Translations under genes and position numbers: made by a program
The notes under the pieces: generated by a model
The model's input: only the letters and a program-made list of their open reading frames with translations
What the model was told of the DNA's origin: nothing
Database searches by the model: none
Part shown: positions 55,455-63,881 of the stretch, piece by piece
Layout of the letters: each line of letters begins with the position of its first letter
How positions within the stretch are numbered: the first letter of the stretch is position 1
NCBI GenBank assembly: GCA_964602845.1
Contig: CAZRSW010000003.1
Location: 1 to 64,000, forward strand
DNA: 64,000 bases
Direction of reading: 5' to 3'
DNA from: CAZRSW01 sp964602845
Lineage (GTDB): Bacteria; Chloroflexota; Dehalococcoidia; Lucifugimonadales; UBA826

Positions 55455-55676
55455 ATGTCAGCTTTTATCAACATATTGATGATTGTTATATCTATTACTT
55501 TAATCGGAATTATATTAATCCAGGTAAGAGGCCAAGGAACAGCGCTGTTCGGATCCGCAGAATCTTCATTCAGAACTAGAAGAGGTATAGAACTTACCCT
55601 TTTTAGACTCACAATCGGCCTATCGGTAGTGTTCATCTCAATTTCTATCATAAGTGCTAGTTCTTTCTTTCGTTAA
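55455..55676 (+). CDS. secG: Preprotein translocase subunit SecG
   Basis: 73 residues with two membrane spans. The conserved middle LIQVRGQGTALFGSAESSFRTRRGIE matches SecG (family: L-x-Q-x-x-x-G-x-x-x-x-FG-x-x...R-G). It helps the SecYE channel move proteins across the membrane. GGAGG lies somewhat far upstream (~15 nt). Its place after yvcK is reasonable, and it is convergent with cysS. Confidence 0.87.
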   Translation: MSAFINILMIVISITLIGIILIQVRGQGTALFGSAESSFRTRRGIELTLFRLTIGLSVVFISISIISASSFFR

Positions 55677-55711
55677 TCGTCTCCTTGATCCGGCAAGGTA
55701 GAGTACACCTT

Positions 55712-57079
55712 CTATTCCCTAGACCACTTGCCTCCAGATTCGCCATCTTCTATGTTTATTCCCAGCTGCCTCAGTTCACCACGAATCTTATCAGCCATAG
55801 CAAACTGTTTTTGCTCTCGCAATTCGTTTCGAACATTGACTACAAGATCGATAACTGACCCCAAGTATGTCCCATCCACGGTGTGATCACTCCGTTCCTC
55901 TAGTCGAAATCCCAGTACGCTGGCCATTTCTCTGAGAGCCTGTTGAGCATCATTCACTTTAAGGCCATCATCGTGACCTTTGTTTATTTCCTTAACTAAA
56001 TCAAAGATGACAGCCAACGCTTTCGGGGTGTTCAGATCGTCGTCCATAGCAATCGTAAACTCTTTCCAATATTGCGACGTTTCGATTTCATCCCCTACAC
56101 CACCTCCTCTTTCTGAAAGAGCATTCTTCAGACGCCTCAGCGCCCTGTCATGACTGTTAATAACCGACACACTATAAATGAGGGGGCTTCTGTAATGCGA
56201 GGCTAGAAAAAACATCCTAAGCGTGTCCGAATCAAAATCTTCTAACGCCTCTTTTATAGTGACAATATTACCTAAAGATTTACTCATTTTTTCTGAACCA
56301 AATCCTAGAGTCCCATTGTGAATCCAAAATTTAGAAAAAGGTACAACACCAGTAAACGATTCTGATTGCGCAATCTCATTCTCATGATGTGGGAAGACTA
56401 GGTCCTGACCACCCCCGTGTATATCTACAGTTTCACCTAAATACTCTATGGCCATTGCGGTACATTCTATATGCCAACCTGGCCTACCCTTGCCCCAGGG
56501 GCTATCCCAACTAGGCTCTCCAGGATTCTGACTTTTCCACAAAGCGAAGTCACCTGGGAACTCCTTGTTATTGTCTATCGCCAATCTCGCACCAGCCAAG
56601 AGGTCGTCAATCTTCCTACGGCTTAACTTGCCATAATCTTTATCATTCTTGACCCTGAAATACACATCACCGTTTAACTCATACGCAAAGTCGTTATTAA
56701 TTAGCCCATTTATGATCTCTATGATTTTCGGAATCTCGTGTGTCGCCCTCGGATAGGCCGACGCAGGTAGAACATTTAGTTGTTTAAGCTGAGTTAAATA
56801 TTCATCGATGTTCGATTCAGCTAGGTCCCCTAAATTTACACCAGCATCTACAGCAGCGCCGATCATTTTATCGTCCACATCAGTGAAGTTTTGAATGTGA
56901 GTTACTTCAAATCCCCCATGCTCAAGGTAGCGTCTTAAAACATCGAAAATCACAGCACACATCGCATGCCCCAAGTGTGAAGGAGCATAAGGGGTAATAC
57001 CACAAACGTACATCTTAATTTGGTCGTCATTCCCAACAAGGGTTTCCGTTTTACGTGTTAAAGTATTATATAGTTTCAT
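55712..57079 (-). CDS. cysS: Cysteinyl-tRNA synthetase
   Basis: 455 residues, class I. The HIGH-like motif is PSHLGHA, the first zinc ligand is in MYVCGITPYAPSHLGHA, zinc residues follow in GWHIECTAMA and HGGGQDLVFPHHENEIAQSE, and KMSKS is at KMSKSLGN. The start is the ATG that overlaps the ispF stop (TGATG), not the upstream frame opening at 57112, because KLYNTLTRKTE is the family's N-terminus. It is the last gene of ispD-ispF-cysS. Confidence 0.95.
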   Translation of the reverse strand: MKLYNTLTRKTETLVGNDDQIKMYVCGITPYAPSHLGHAMCAVIFDVLRRYLEHGGFEVTHIQNFTDVDDKMIGAAVDAGVNLGDLAESNIDEYLTQLKQLNVLPASAYPRATHEIPKIIEIINGLINNDFAYELNGDVYFRVKNDKDYGKLSRRKIDDLLAGARLAIDNNKEFPGDFALWKSQNPGEPSWDSPWGKGRPGWHIECTAMAIEYLGETVDIHGGGQDLVFPHHENEIAQSESFTGVVPFSKFWIHNGTLGFGSEKMSKSLGNIVTIKEALEDFDSDTLRMFFLASHYRSPLIYSVSVINSHDRALRRLKNALSERGGGVGDEIETSQYWKEFTIAMDDDLNTPKALAVIFDLVKEINKGHDDGLKVNDAQQALREMASVLGFRLEERSDHTVDGTYLGSVIDLVVNVRNELREQKQFAMADKIRGELRQLGINIEDGESGGKWSRE

Positions 57080-57561
57080 CAAGTCGCTTCCATGGTCACA
57101 ACCGCGTGGCATGCAATGCCTTCACCATTGCCAATATAACCCAAATTATCAGTAGTTGTTGATTTTATGTTGATTTGAGTATCCGATAGACTTAAAACTC
57201 TAGATATTTCATTTTTCATGTCAGTAACGTGAGGAGCTAACACTGGGCTTTGCGCGATAATTGTAGCATCTAAAAATATGGGCCTCCATCCACTATCTCT
57301 GCATTTATCGATAGTCTCCCCAAGAAGAATCAAACTTGACACTCCGGAATAAGTCTGGTCTGTAGATGCAAAATGAACGCCTATGTCACCTAAAGCAGAC
57401 CCACCTAATAACCCATCGATGATTGCATGAATCAGAACATCGCCATCACTATGTCCTTCCAAACCCATCGGATACTTGATTTCCACCCCACCCAATATTA
57501 ATTTCCTTCCCATTTTCAGACTGTGGACATCGATTCCTATCCCAACTCTAACAGGTATCAT
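57079..57561 (-). CDS. ispF: 2-C-methyl-D-erythritol 2,4-cyclodiphosphate synthase
   Basis: 160 residues. The zinc-binding Asp-x-His is in GIGIDVHSL at residue 11-13; LEGHSDGDVLIHAIIDGLLGG, then ALGDIGVHF, is the signature. It cyclises CDP-methylerythritol phosphate in the MEP pathway. It overlaps ispD by 4 nt and cysS by 1 nt, so translation of the three is coupled. Confidence 0.95.
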   Translation of the reverse strand: MIPVRVGIGIDVHSLKMGRKLILGGVEIKYPMGLEGHSDGDVLIHAIIDGLLGGSALGDIGVHFASTDQTYSGVSSLILLGETIDKCRDSGWRPIFLDATIIAQSPVLAPHVTDMKNEISRVLSLSDTQINIKSTTTDNLGYIGNGEGIACHAVVTMEAT

Positions 57562-58250
57562 CCTTCTATTCTCGCACTTAGAATAGCCTGTGCTATCACA
57601 ATATCCGCGGGCAAGGTCACTTTAATGTTTTCTCTAGACCCTTCAAATATGATCACTTTTCTACCAGTCATTTCAAACATACCGGAGTCATCAGTGAATG
57701 TCTTCCTTGAAAGTCTGGCGTGCACAGCTGAAAGGTCTTCGGAGTCAAAAAATTGCGGAGTCTGGACACTATAAAGCAAACTACGATCGAGAGTATCAAC
57801 GACCCTACCAAAGGAATCAACCCTTTTCACAGTGTCTGTTAAAGGTACCACGGGGATCAAGGCCGAATTCAATTCCACTGCCTGAACTCCTCTCATAATA
57901 AGCTCAGAGGTAACGCAAGGCCTAGCCCCGTCATGAATGGCAACCCATTTGCACTTTGGTAAGCTTTCCAGTCCAATTCTTACGGAATCTTGCCTACGTC
58001 GTCCCCCTTGTATTAAATATATTCTATCCAACTCCTCCCTTTCGACGAATGAGGAAAGTAATTCCCTCGCTCGATTCAAGTTATCCTTACTTAGCACCAG
58101 AACTATTCTTTGAAAAATACGGCATCTTATGAACGCCTCTAAGGTATATTGAAACAATGGTTTCCCGCATAAGTCTGCAAAGATCTTGTCAGCCGCACCC
58201 ATACGACTGCTGTTCCCAGCGGCAACTATAATAGCGGAAATATCGATCAT
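57558..58250 (-). CDS. ispD: 2-C-methyl-D-erythritol 4-phosphate cytidylyltransferase
   Basis: 230 residues. The CTP-binding loop is IIVAAGNSSRMGAADKIFADLCGKP at about residues 7-30. VAIHDGARPCVT near residue 105 and SVQTPQFFD complete the signature. It makes CDP-methylerythritol. AGAGGG precedes the ATG at 58250. First gene of the ispD-ispF-cysS operon. Confidence 0.95.
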   Translation of the reverse strand: MIDISAIIVAAGNSSRMGAADKIFADLCGKPLFQYTLEAFIRCRIFQRIVLVLSKDNLNRARELLSSFVEREELDRIYLIQGGRRRQDSVRIGLESLPKCKWVAIHDGARPCVTSELIMRGVQAVELNSALIPVVPLTDTVKRVDSFGRVVDTLDRSLLYSVQTPQFFDSEDLSAVHARLSRKTFTDDSGMFEMTGRKVIIFEGSRENIKVTLPADIVIAQAILSARIEG

Positions 58251-58662
58251 GAAATCCCTCTATGACTAAAATCGGGTGATAAAACGAAGGAACGCTGTGA
58301 GAGACATCAAAGAACATACAATGAAGCCCGGTTAAACTATGCCTCACTTTTTAAACTGGACAAATTACCAAACAGAATATACACCTCCGTCAGGCTATCA
58401 TTGCTTGAAAAGATATGTCAAAATATAGAAACAACCTAATATTTGAGCATTAGTCCTTGCGTAATATACGGACTGCAACCGGGCATATGTCAGGAGCTGG
58501 GTTGCCATGTTACATAGCCCAATATTTCGCTCGTAGATTAGAAGAGACGTGAGTAATGTTATGGCTATCGAGCGGGTCATCTCTATTGAAACAAATCACA
58601 AACTGATAGATCGATGAACAATTCCCGTGTCATATAAACGGCGTATATAACTCGGAGTTTTT
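58251..58662. other. 412-nt divergent spacer with a possibly structured segment (58452-58520)
   Basis: No credible gene is visible; one 60-codon minus-strand frame looks random. Within it are three stems: AGTCC/GGACT (58452-58456 with 58470-58474), GCAACC/GGTTGC (58475-58480 with 58500-58505), and a competing stem GGGC-A-TATGT / ACATAGCCC (58481-58490 with 58512-58520). The last two are mutually exclusive, as in switching RNAs, but stems of this size also arise by chance. It might belong to a long leader of the EVE gene. Near the EVE start only AT-rich sequence (TATAAA, TATATAAC) is seen. Confidence 0.35.
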
Positions 58663-59220
58663 ATGGGAAAGAATTACTGGATGTTCGCAGAAGATGGCCA
58701 GAATGCGGCCATAACGAGACAAATAGGCTACTCTCTCTTTGGAATGGGGCCTAGATACAAAAAGAGAGCCGAAAGGATGCGCCCCAACGATAGAGCTATA
58801 TTTTATTCAAAGAAACTGAGAAGTTGGACGGCTTCAGCCACCATAACCAGCAATTTTTATGTCGATGAGTCAATTGTGTGGAAACCAGAAGTTAAAGCCA
58901 AAGAATTCAAATATCGGGTGAAGCTAAAACCTGACTATATACTAGGTGAGGATCAATACCTAGATGGGCTACAAGTGGGACCTAGCCTTGAATACGTAAA
59001 ACGTTGGGCCCCGGAAGATTGGCCTTTAGCATTTTTTGATAGATTACACCTACTGCCTCAAAGAGATTTTTCATTTCTCGAAGGTGAAATGAGACGCCTT
59101 AAAACAGGGAGTTCGGGCAACTCTAGAGGCCGGACTCGGAGCAAGCCCAAGGCCAAATATAGACGCAAACCTCATATATCAAAGGCTAAGCAAAACAACC
59201 GGCCTTCAAATAATCAATAA
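58663..59220 (+). CDS. EVE-domain protein with a basic C-terminal tail
   Basis: 185 residues. Residues 1-145 form an EVE (PUA/YTH-like) domain: KNYWMFAEDGQNAAITRQIG, MRPNDRAIFYSKKLRSWTASATI, DYILGEDQYLDGLQVGPSLEYVKRW. EVE domains read modified bases in nucleic acids and often sit in restriction or RNA-modification systems; no such partner is adjacent. The last 40 residues are rich in Arg, Lys, Ser and Asn, a probable nucleic-acid contact. CGGAG lies 5 nt before the ATG. Confidence 0.82.
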   Translation: MGKNYWMFAEDGQNAAITRQIGYSLFGMGPRYKKRAERMRPNDRAIFYSKKLRSWTASATITSNFYVDESIVWKPEVKAKEFKYRVKLKPDYILGEDQYLDGLQVGPSLEYVKRWAPEDWPLAFFDRLHLLPQRDFSFLEGEMRRLKTGSSGNSRGRTRSKPKAKYRRKPHISKAKQNNRPSNNQ

Positions 59221-59223
59221 TGA

Positions 59224-60168
59224 TCACAACTTAGCCAATTTATCATGAAGATCATGATCCAGAGGCGGCATTTCAGCTACTAGACAGTAATTTTGAATTT
59301 GGTTTAAATCCTGAAAATTTGGGATCACACTAGTTACTATTGGATTGTCTAATATAAATCTCAAGGCAACTTCTTCGATCTTCATCTCATTTAACTCGTC
59401 TATTAAGGACAATGATTCGGCTCGCTTAGACAATTCATAGACATGTTCTGGAAGCCCCTCCTCTGAAACTATCTCTTTGGGAAGGGTGGTGATTCCTAGG
59501 CTACTATCCAAAAATCCATGACAATGTGGTCTACGAACCATCAAGCTAGGTATTTCTTCATTCAGGTTAGAAGATATATAGTCAAAAAGATCGTGTTCAA
59601 GGATATTAAAAGGGAAGTGTAGCGCAGGTGCCCTCCTGTCTCCAATCAAGATGTCGACCGTTTCCCGAATCTCAGGGTTGTCGTCAATTGCAACGGAATA
59701 ACTCAATATTTTCCCTTCTTCCAACAACGTTTCCAAGGCTTCGAAAACCTCGTCGGTCTCAATATCGGTTAAGTCAGGATAATGTAAACCGTATAAATCT
59801 ACATAATCAGTGTTGAGCCTAGTTAAAGACATCTCGCAAGCATAAGTTATATACTCAGGCCGGAAGTTTTTTGGCATCGTCGAGCTTGGGCGTAACTTGG
59901 GGGCATAGAAATCAAACCCCATTTTCGTACTTATAATTATATTGTGCCTGTGGTCACCTAACGCCTCACTAAGTAATATTTCACTAGCGCCTTGCCCATA
60001 TGAATCCGACGTGTCATACAATGTAACCCCGTTATCGTATGCCTCTCGCAACAATAACCCGCCAGCATCAGAATTTTGCAATCCCCATCCAGGCGTATTC
60101 AAGGTCCAAAGCCCAAAACCTATCACAGAGGCATCGACACTGGTGTGGCCAATCGACCTATACTCCAT
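59224..60168 (-). CDS. Aldo/keto reductase
   Basis: 314 residues of the AKR TIM barrel. The catalytic Asp and Tyr are in LYDTSDSYGQGASEILLSEAL (about 50-70), the Lys in IISTKMGFD and the His position in YGLHYPDLTD. It reduces a carbonyl or oxidises an alcohol with NADP; the subfamily resembles fucose/galactose dehydrogenase-like AKRs. It is convergent with the EVE gene (3 nt apart) and lies downstream of the DUF1802 gene on the same strand. Confidence 0.88.
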   Translation of the reverse strand: MEYRSIGHTSVDASVIGFGLWTLNTPGWGLQNSDAGGLLLREAYDNGVTLYDTSDSYGQGASEILLSEALGDHRHNIIISTKMGFDFYAPKLRPSSTMPKNFRPEYITYACEMSLTRLNTDYVDLYGLHYPDLTDIETDEVFEALETLLEEGKILSYSVAIDDNPEIRETVDILIGDRRAPALHFPFNILEHDLFDYISSNLNEEIPSLMVRRPHCHGFLDSSLGITTLPKEIVSEEGLPEHVYELSKRAESLSLIDELNEMKIEEVALRFILDNPIVTSVIPNFQDLNQIQNYCLVAEMPPLDHDLHDKLAKL

Positions 60169-60218
60169 AATTTCACCTAGGTGTTATTCCAATTTTTTTG
60201 TGACAACCTTAGTCATTC

Positions 60219-60800
60219 TCATTCAAAGATATGGTCTATGGCCTCTTTCTTCGCATTAAATGCAAAATCTGTAAGCACAGGCGAACTACCATCGAGATCC
60301 ACAAATTCTGCTAATGGAACCCATGACTTGCAACCTCCATATTCGGGAATCCGCGTTATAGGCTGAGTCCGGTTTAATTTATAAATTCTTACAATAGCAA
60401 CAGACAAAGGCAACTTAGGTCGCCACTTGAGTCGCGATAGAGCATATTCTTCAGTATAAAGATGGTGACTCTTAATCATGTCCAGTTCTTTAGGTTCCCT
60501 TATCTCAAATTTATCAACTACTCTAGCAAAAAAGTCGATGTTTATATGGTCATCATGATCGTTAGGACTCTTTTCACGCCGATCCATCATCGATCGGAAT
60601 TCGGCCTTTATCAAATCTGGACGCTGATGTTCTAAGGTGGGAAACAAGACGAATTCTGGGTATATAAGCTCGAAATCCTTGTCACTCTCATGTATACCGC
60701 CTTTACGTAACAACATAATTTGCATACCTGCTGCTAGGGTATCGATCGTCACTGCCCATTCTTTTAGTGCAATGTTTGAAATGGCTGAGGTTGATGTCAT
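60219..60800 (-). CDS. DUF1802 family protein
   Basis: 193 residues from ATG 60800, which has AAGGTG 6 nt before it; a GTG at 60809 is an alternative start. The opening IALKEWAVTIDTLAAGMQIMLLRKGGIHE, then VLFPTLEHQRPDLI, matches DUF1802, a family of unknown function. No catalytic residues can be assigned. A promoter-like TTGAAG-18-TATTAT on the minus strand (60817-60846) lies just upstream. Confidence 0.78.
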   Translation of the reverse strand: MTSTSAISNIALKEWAVTIDTLAAGMQIMLLRKGGIHESDKDFELIYPEFVLFPTLEHQRPDLIKAEFRSMMDRREKSPNDHDDHINIDFFARVVDKFEIREPKELDMIKSHHLYTEEYALSRLKWRPKLPLSVAIVRIYKLNRTQPITRIPEYGGCKSWVPLAEFVDLDGSSPVLTDFAFNAKKEAIDHIFE

Positions 60801-60816
60801 TGGTATCACCTTTTGT

Positions 60817-60846
60817 ATAATAGTCTGGTAGTAATAACAGCTTCAA
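60817..60846 (-). promoter_or_regulatory. Candidate promoter of the DUF1802 gene
   Basis: On the minus strand: TTGAAG (60846-60841), an 18-nt spacer, then TATTAT (60822-60817), ending 16 nt before the ATG at 60800. Confidence 0.4.
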
Positions 60847-60955
60847 GTTCGAGAATTCTACCTAATGGTTAATACTCTACATCAAAATTCCAGAAATCAT
60901 TCTTATGTTTAATATATCGGTCAAACATTCAAACCAAAAAGGATACGATACTACA

Positions 60956-62020
60956 ATGCCAGATTCCGACGATAAACTGAGGCTAACCAGCTTAGCTTCT
61001 TGTGCTGGTTGAGCCTCAAAACTAAGTCCAGAGGACCTGTCGCAAGTTCTGCAGCAGCTACCAAATGTAACACACCCGGATCTCCTAGTTGGGAATGCGT
61101 CGAGTGACGACGCCGCTATATATCGGATCTCCCCCGATATAGCTCTAGTTCTCACGGTAGATTTTTTTCCACCAATAGTTGATGACCCATTTACGTTTGG
61201 GGAGATAGCGGCGGCTAACGCGCTTAGCGATGTTTACGCCATGGGAGGAGTACCACTAACAGCATTAAATGTAGTGGGATTTCCAGACAACCTTGACACA
61301 AGCATCTTAGTTGAAATATTAAAGGGTGGAGCATCGAAGTGTTTAGAGGCCGGTGTAATAATAGTTGGCGGTCATACAGTCACAGACCCAGAACCAAAAT
61401 ATGGGCTTGCTGTCACTGGCACAGTGACTCCCGGAAGTCAGATAAGTAATTCTGGAGCACAAGAGGGAGACTTACTTGTGTTAACTAAGCCGCTAGGCAC
61501 AGGCATCATCACCACTGCCGGGAAGCAGGGCACAATCGACCAAAAGATCTTGGACGAAGCTGTAGAACTAATGGCCACGCTTAACAAAGGGGCCGCTGTG
61601 GCGATGATTAGTACGGGAGTAAGTGCCTGTTCAGATATAACAGGTTTTGGTTTACTGGGTCATCTGAAAGAAATATGCGAAAGTTCAAAAGTTAAGGCAC
61701 GACTGACCATGAAAGATATTCCCCTGATTGAAGGTGTTACGGATTTAGTAGATCAAGGGATATACCCAGGGGGAACTTTAAGAAATCTTGAATCTGTGGA
61801 CTCTTCCATACTTTGGGGAAACGATCTCTCATACGCAGAGAAAGTTTTACTTTGCGATGCTCAAACGTCGGGTGGATTACTTATTTCTGTGCCTAGATAT
61901 GGATTGACTGATCTTAAAAAAGAACTGGCCATAAATAGTGTAACTTCTATATCAGTCGTAGGCGAAATACTTGCGAACACTAAATTGCCAAAGGGGAAAC
62001 TAATCCAGGTAATATCATAA
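60956..62020 (+). CDS. selD: Selenophosphate synthase, itself a selenoprotein (Sec19)
   Basis: Makes selenophosphate from selenide and ATP for Sec-tRNA synthesis. From ATG 60956 the frame runs 354 residues to 62020 with one in-frame TGA at 61010-61012 (codon 19). Around it the reading is SLASCAG-U-ASKLSPEDL; E. coli SelD has AGCGCKISP there, so Sec19 replaces catalytic Cys17 and Lys22 matches Lys20. Downstream are LLVGNASSDDAAIY, LTVDFFPPIVDDPFTFGEIAAANALSDVYAMGG and VIIVGGHTVTDPEPKYG, all SelD motifs. A 14-bp hairpin (60978-61018) contains the UGA on its 3' arm. Without Sec insertion only 18 residues would be made. selA at 19.2 kb supports Sec use. The alternative, an error in a Cys codon (TGC/TGT), is less likely given the family precedent. 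Confidence 0.9.
60978..61018 (+). promoter_or_regulatory. Stem-loop containing the selD UGA (SECIS candidate)
   Basis: The 5' arm 60978-60991 and 3' arm 61004-61018 pair over 14 bp with a single bulged base, G61011, the middle base of the UGA. The loop is 12 nt (60992-61003). A second small stem, GTCC-AGA-GGAC, begins ~12 nt after the UGA, closer to the distance of a usual bacterial SECIS apical stem. Either could direct SelB-dependent decoding. Confidence 0.6.
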
Positions 62021-62054
62021 ATTAGAATGAGACTTGAACATGATCAATACAAAC

Positions 62055-62067
62055 ACCCAAATTGGGT
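62055..62067. promoter_or_regulatory. Palindrome upstream of argS
   Basis: ACCCAA-A-TTGGGT is a perfect 6-bp inverted repeat around one base, in the 103-nt spacer between selD and argS. The spacing fits a protein-binding site better than an RNA hairpin. No clear promoter elements are visible next to it. Confidence 0.3.
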
Positions 62068-62123
62068 AAATAGATAATAAGACTATTTGGACTTGTCATA
62101 ACAAAATTTTGGAGACCTTCAAC

Positions 62124-63791
62124 TTGCGTACGCCCATATTTCTTGTTCGTAAAACAATACTACATGCAGTCCACAGTGCTCAGGCAAACGGTCAATTGCC
62201 CGAGCAGAGCATACACGATCCAGCAGTTGAAAAACCTCACGACATCGAACGAGGAGATTATGCTAGTAGCTTACCGTTGAAACTATCTAGGGATTTTGCC
62301 ATGGATCCCATCACTATAGGAACGGCCATATTAGATAATTTGACCGAGGAGCATATATCCCACACCGCAGAAATCGTAAGTCCGGGATTTATCAATATAC
62401 GTATAAGCGAGGAATGGCTATTAGACCAAATTAACCTTGTAAGGGAAAACCCTGACTCCTATTTCCACCAAGACCTAGGGCAAGGTAAAAAAGTACAAGT
62501 AGAATACATCAGTGCAAACCCGACTGGCAGGTTACATGTAGCCCACGCACGGGGTGCTGTTATAGGAAGCACCCTAGCCAACATTCTGAGGACAACGGGG
62601 TACCACGTACAGGAGGAGTATTACTTAAATGACCAAGGTAACCAAATAGCCAAATTCAATGAATCTTTACTAGTCAGATACAAACAATTATTTGGTGCTG
62701 ACATTGCCCTTCCGGATGGAGGCTATCCTGGTGAAGACGTTACCGAAGCGGCCAAAGAATTACGTGCGCGGTACGGTAACCGATTTGAGGATGTGAGCTT
62801 AGAAGAAGCTCTTACAACCATTGACCGAACTGGAATAGAAATAATGGTTGAAAAAATAATGGACGACATTAAGTCACTAGAAATATCGTTCGATAGTTGG
62901 TTCAGTGAAGCCAGCCTCTTTGAAACCGGTCGATTTCAAGAATGTATGGAAATCCTAGGCCAAAAAGATCTAACCGTAAAAATGGATGGTGCCACGTGGT
63001 TGTTGTCGAAAAACTTAGGGGAAGAAAAAAACAATGTCTTAATTAGATCCACGGGATCCCCCACATATTTCGCCACAGATATTGCCTACCACTACGATAA
63101 ATTTACCGACAAGAATTTCGATTATGTCATTGATGTGTGGGGAGCAGACCATCAAGGACAAGTTCAAAGACTCAAATCAGCACTATCAACACTGGGCATC
63201 AATCCTGATAATCTTAAAATAATTCTTGTTCAGATGGTACGTTTCAAGAGTGGCGCAACATCAGAAAGACTTTCTAAGAGGACTGGCAACATCATCCCAT
63301 TACAAGATTTGGTTTCAGAAATAGGATCTGACGCATGTAGATTTTTGTTCCTGTCTAAAGCTCATGATAGCCAATTAGAATTCGATCTTGAATTGGCAAA
63401 ATCACAATCCTCGGAGAATCCGATCTACTATCTCCAATATGCGCATGCCAGGATCTGCAGCCTACTCAGGATCGCATCAGAGAAAAACATAAGTTTTGAT
63501 GATGCTGACGTGTCGATACTACGAGATACGCTTGAGCTGACGCTATTACGAAAGATGGTAACATTACCAGAAGTCATAGAAGTGGCCTCAAGAAATTTGG
63601 AGCCTCATCACATCCCTCATTATTCAACAGAGCTGGCTACAGCATTCCACCTTTTTTATCACAGTTGTAGAGTGATATCTGAAGACGATCTAGCAACAAC
63701 ACAGGCACGGCTTAAACTGGTTGATTCAATAAGAATTGCCTTGAAACTCTGCCTCAAACTCATGGGAATGAGTACCCCAGAAACCATGTGA
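62124..63791 (+). CDS. argS: Arginyl-tRNA synthetase
   Basis: 555 residues, class I. SANPTGRLHVAHARGAVIG near residue 125 carries the HIGH-like HVAH; DYVIDVWGADHQGQVQRL and SERLSKRTGN (KMSK position) follow; the C-terminal DALR-type anticodon domain is LLRIASEKNISF onwards. The frame opens at TTG 62109, but GGAGA at 62111-62115 is 8 nt before TTG 62124, which I take as the start. Confidence 0.93.
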   Translation: MRTPIFLVRKTILHAVHSAQANGQLPEQSIHDPAVEKPHDIERGDYASSLPLKLSRDFAMDPITIGTAILDNLTEEHISHTAEIVSPGFINIRISEEWLLDQINLVRENPDSYFHQDLGQGKKVQVEYISANPTGRLHVAHARGAVIGSTLANILRTTGYHVQEEYYLNDQGNQIAKFNESLLVRYKQLFGADIALPDGGYPGEDVTEAAKELRARYGNRFEDVSLEEALTTIDRTGIEIMVEKIMDDIKSLEISFDSWFSEASLFETGRFQECMEILGQKDLTVKMDGATWLLSKNLGEEKNNVLIRSTGSPTYFATDIAYHYDKFTDKNFDYVIDVWGADHQGQVQRLKSALSTLGINPDNLKIILVQMVRFKSGATSERLSKRTGNIIPLQDLVSEIGSDACRFLFLSKAHDSQLEFDLELAKSQSSENPIYYLQYAHARICSLLRIASEKNISFDDADVSILRDTLELTLLRKMVTLPEVIEVASRNLEPHHIPHYSTELATAFHLFYHSCRVISEDDLATTQARLKLVDSIRIALKLCLKLMGMSTPETM

Positions 63792-63881
63792 CAGAGAACA
63801 TTACAAGCGGCACGATTATTTAACCCTGCGCTCTAACAAACAGCCAGAAATAGACCGCCCATTAGGAGATATAACTACTGC

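Noticed and set aside
58398..58580. 60-codon minus-strand open frame in the ispD-EVE spacer
   Set aside because: No SD, random-looking composition, no family resemblance; the spacer looks non-coding.
60841..60865. GTTCGAG resembling a tRNA T-loop
   Set aside because: The flanking five bases do not pair and no acceptor or anticodon stem can be drawn; it is the upstream region of the DUF1802 gene.
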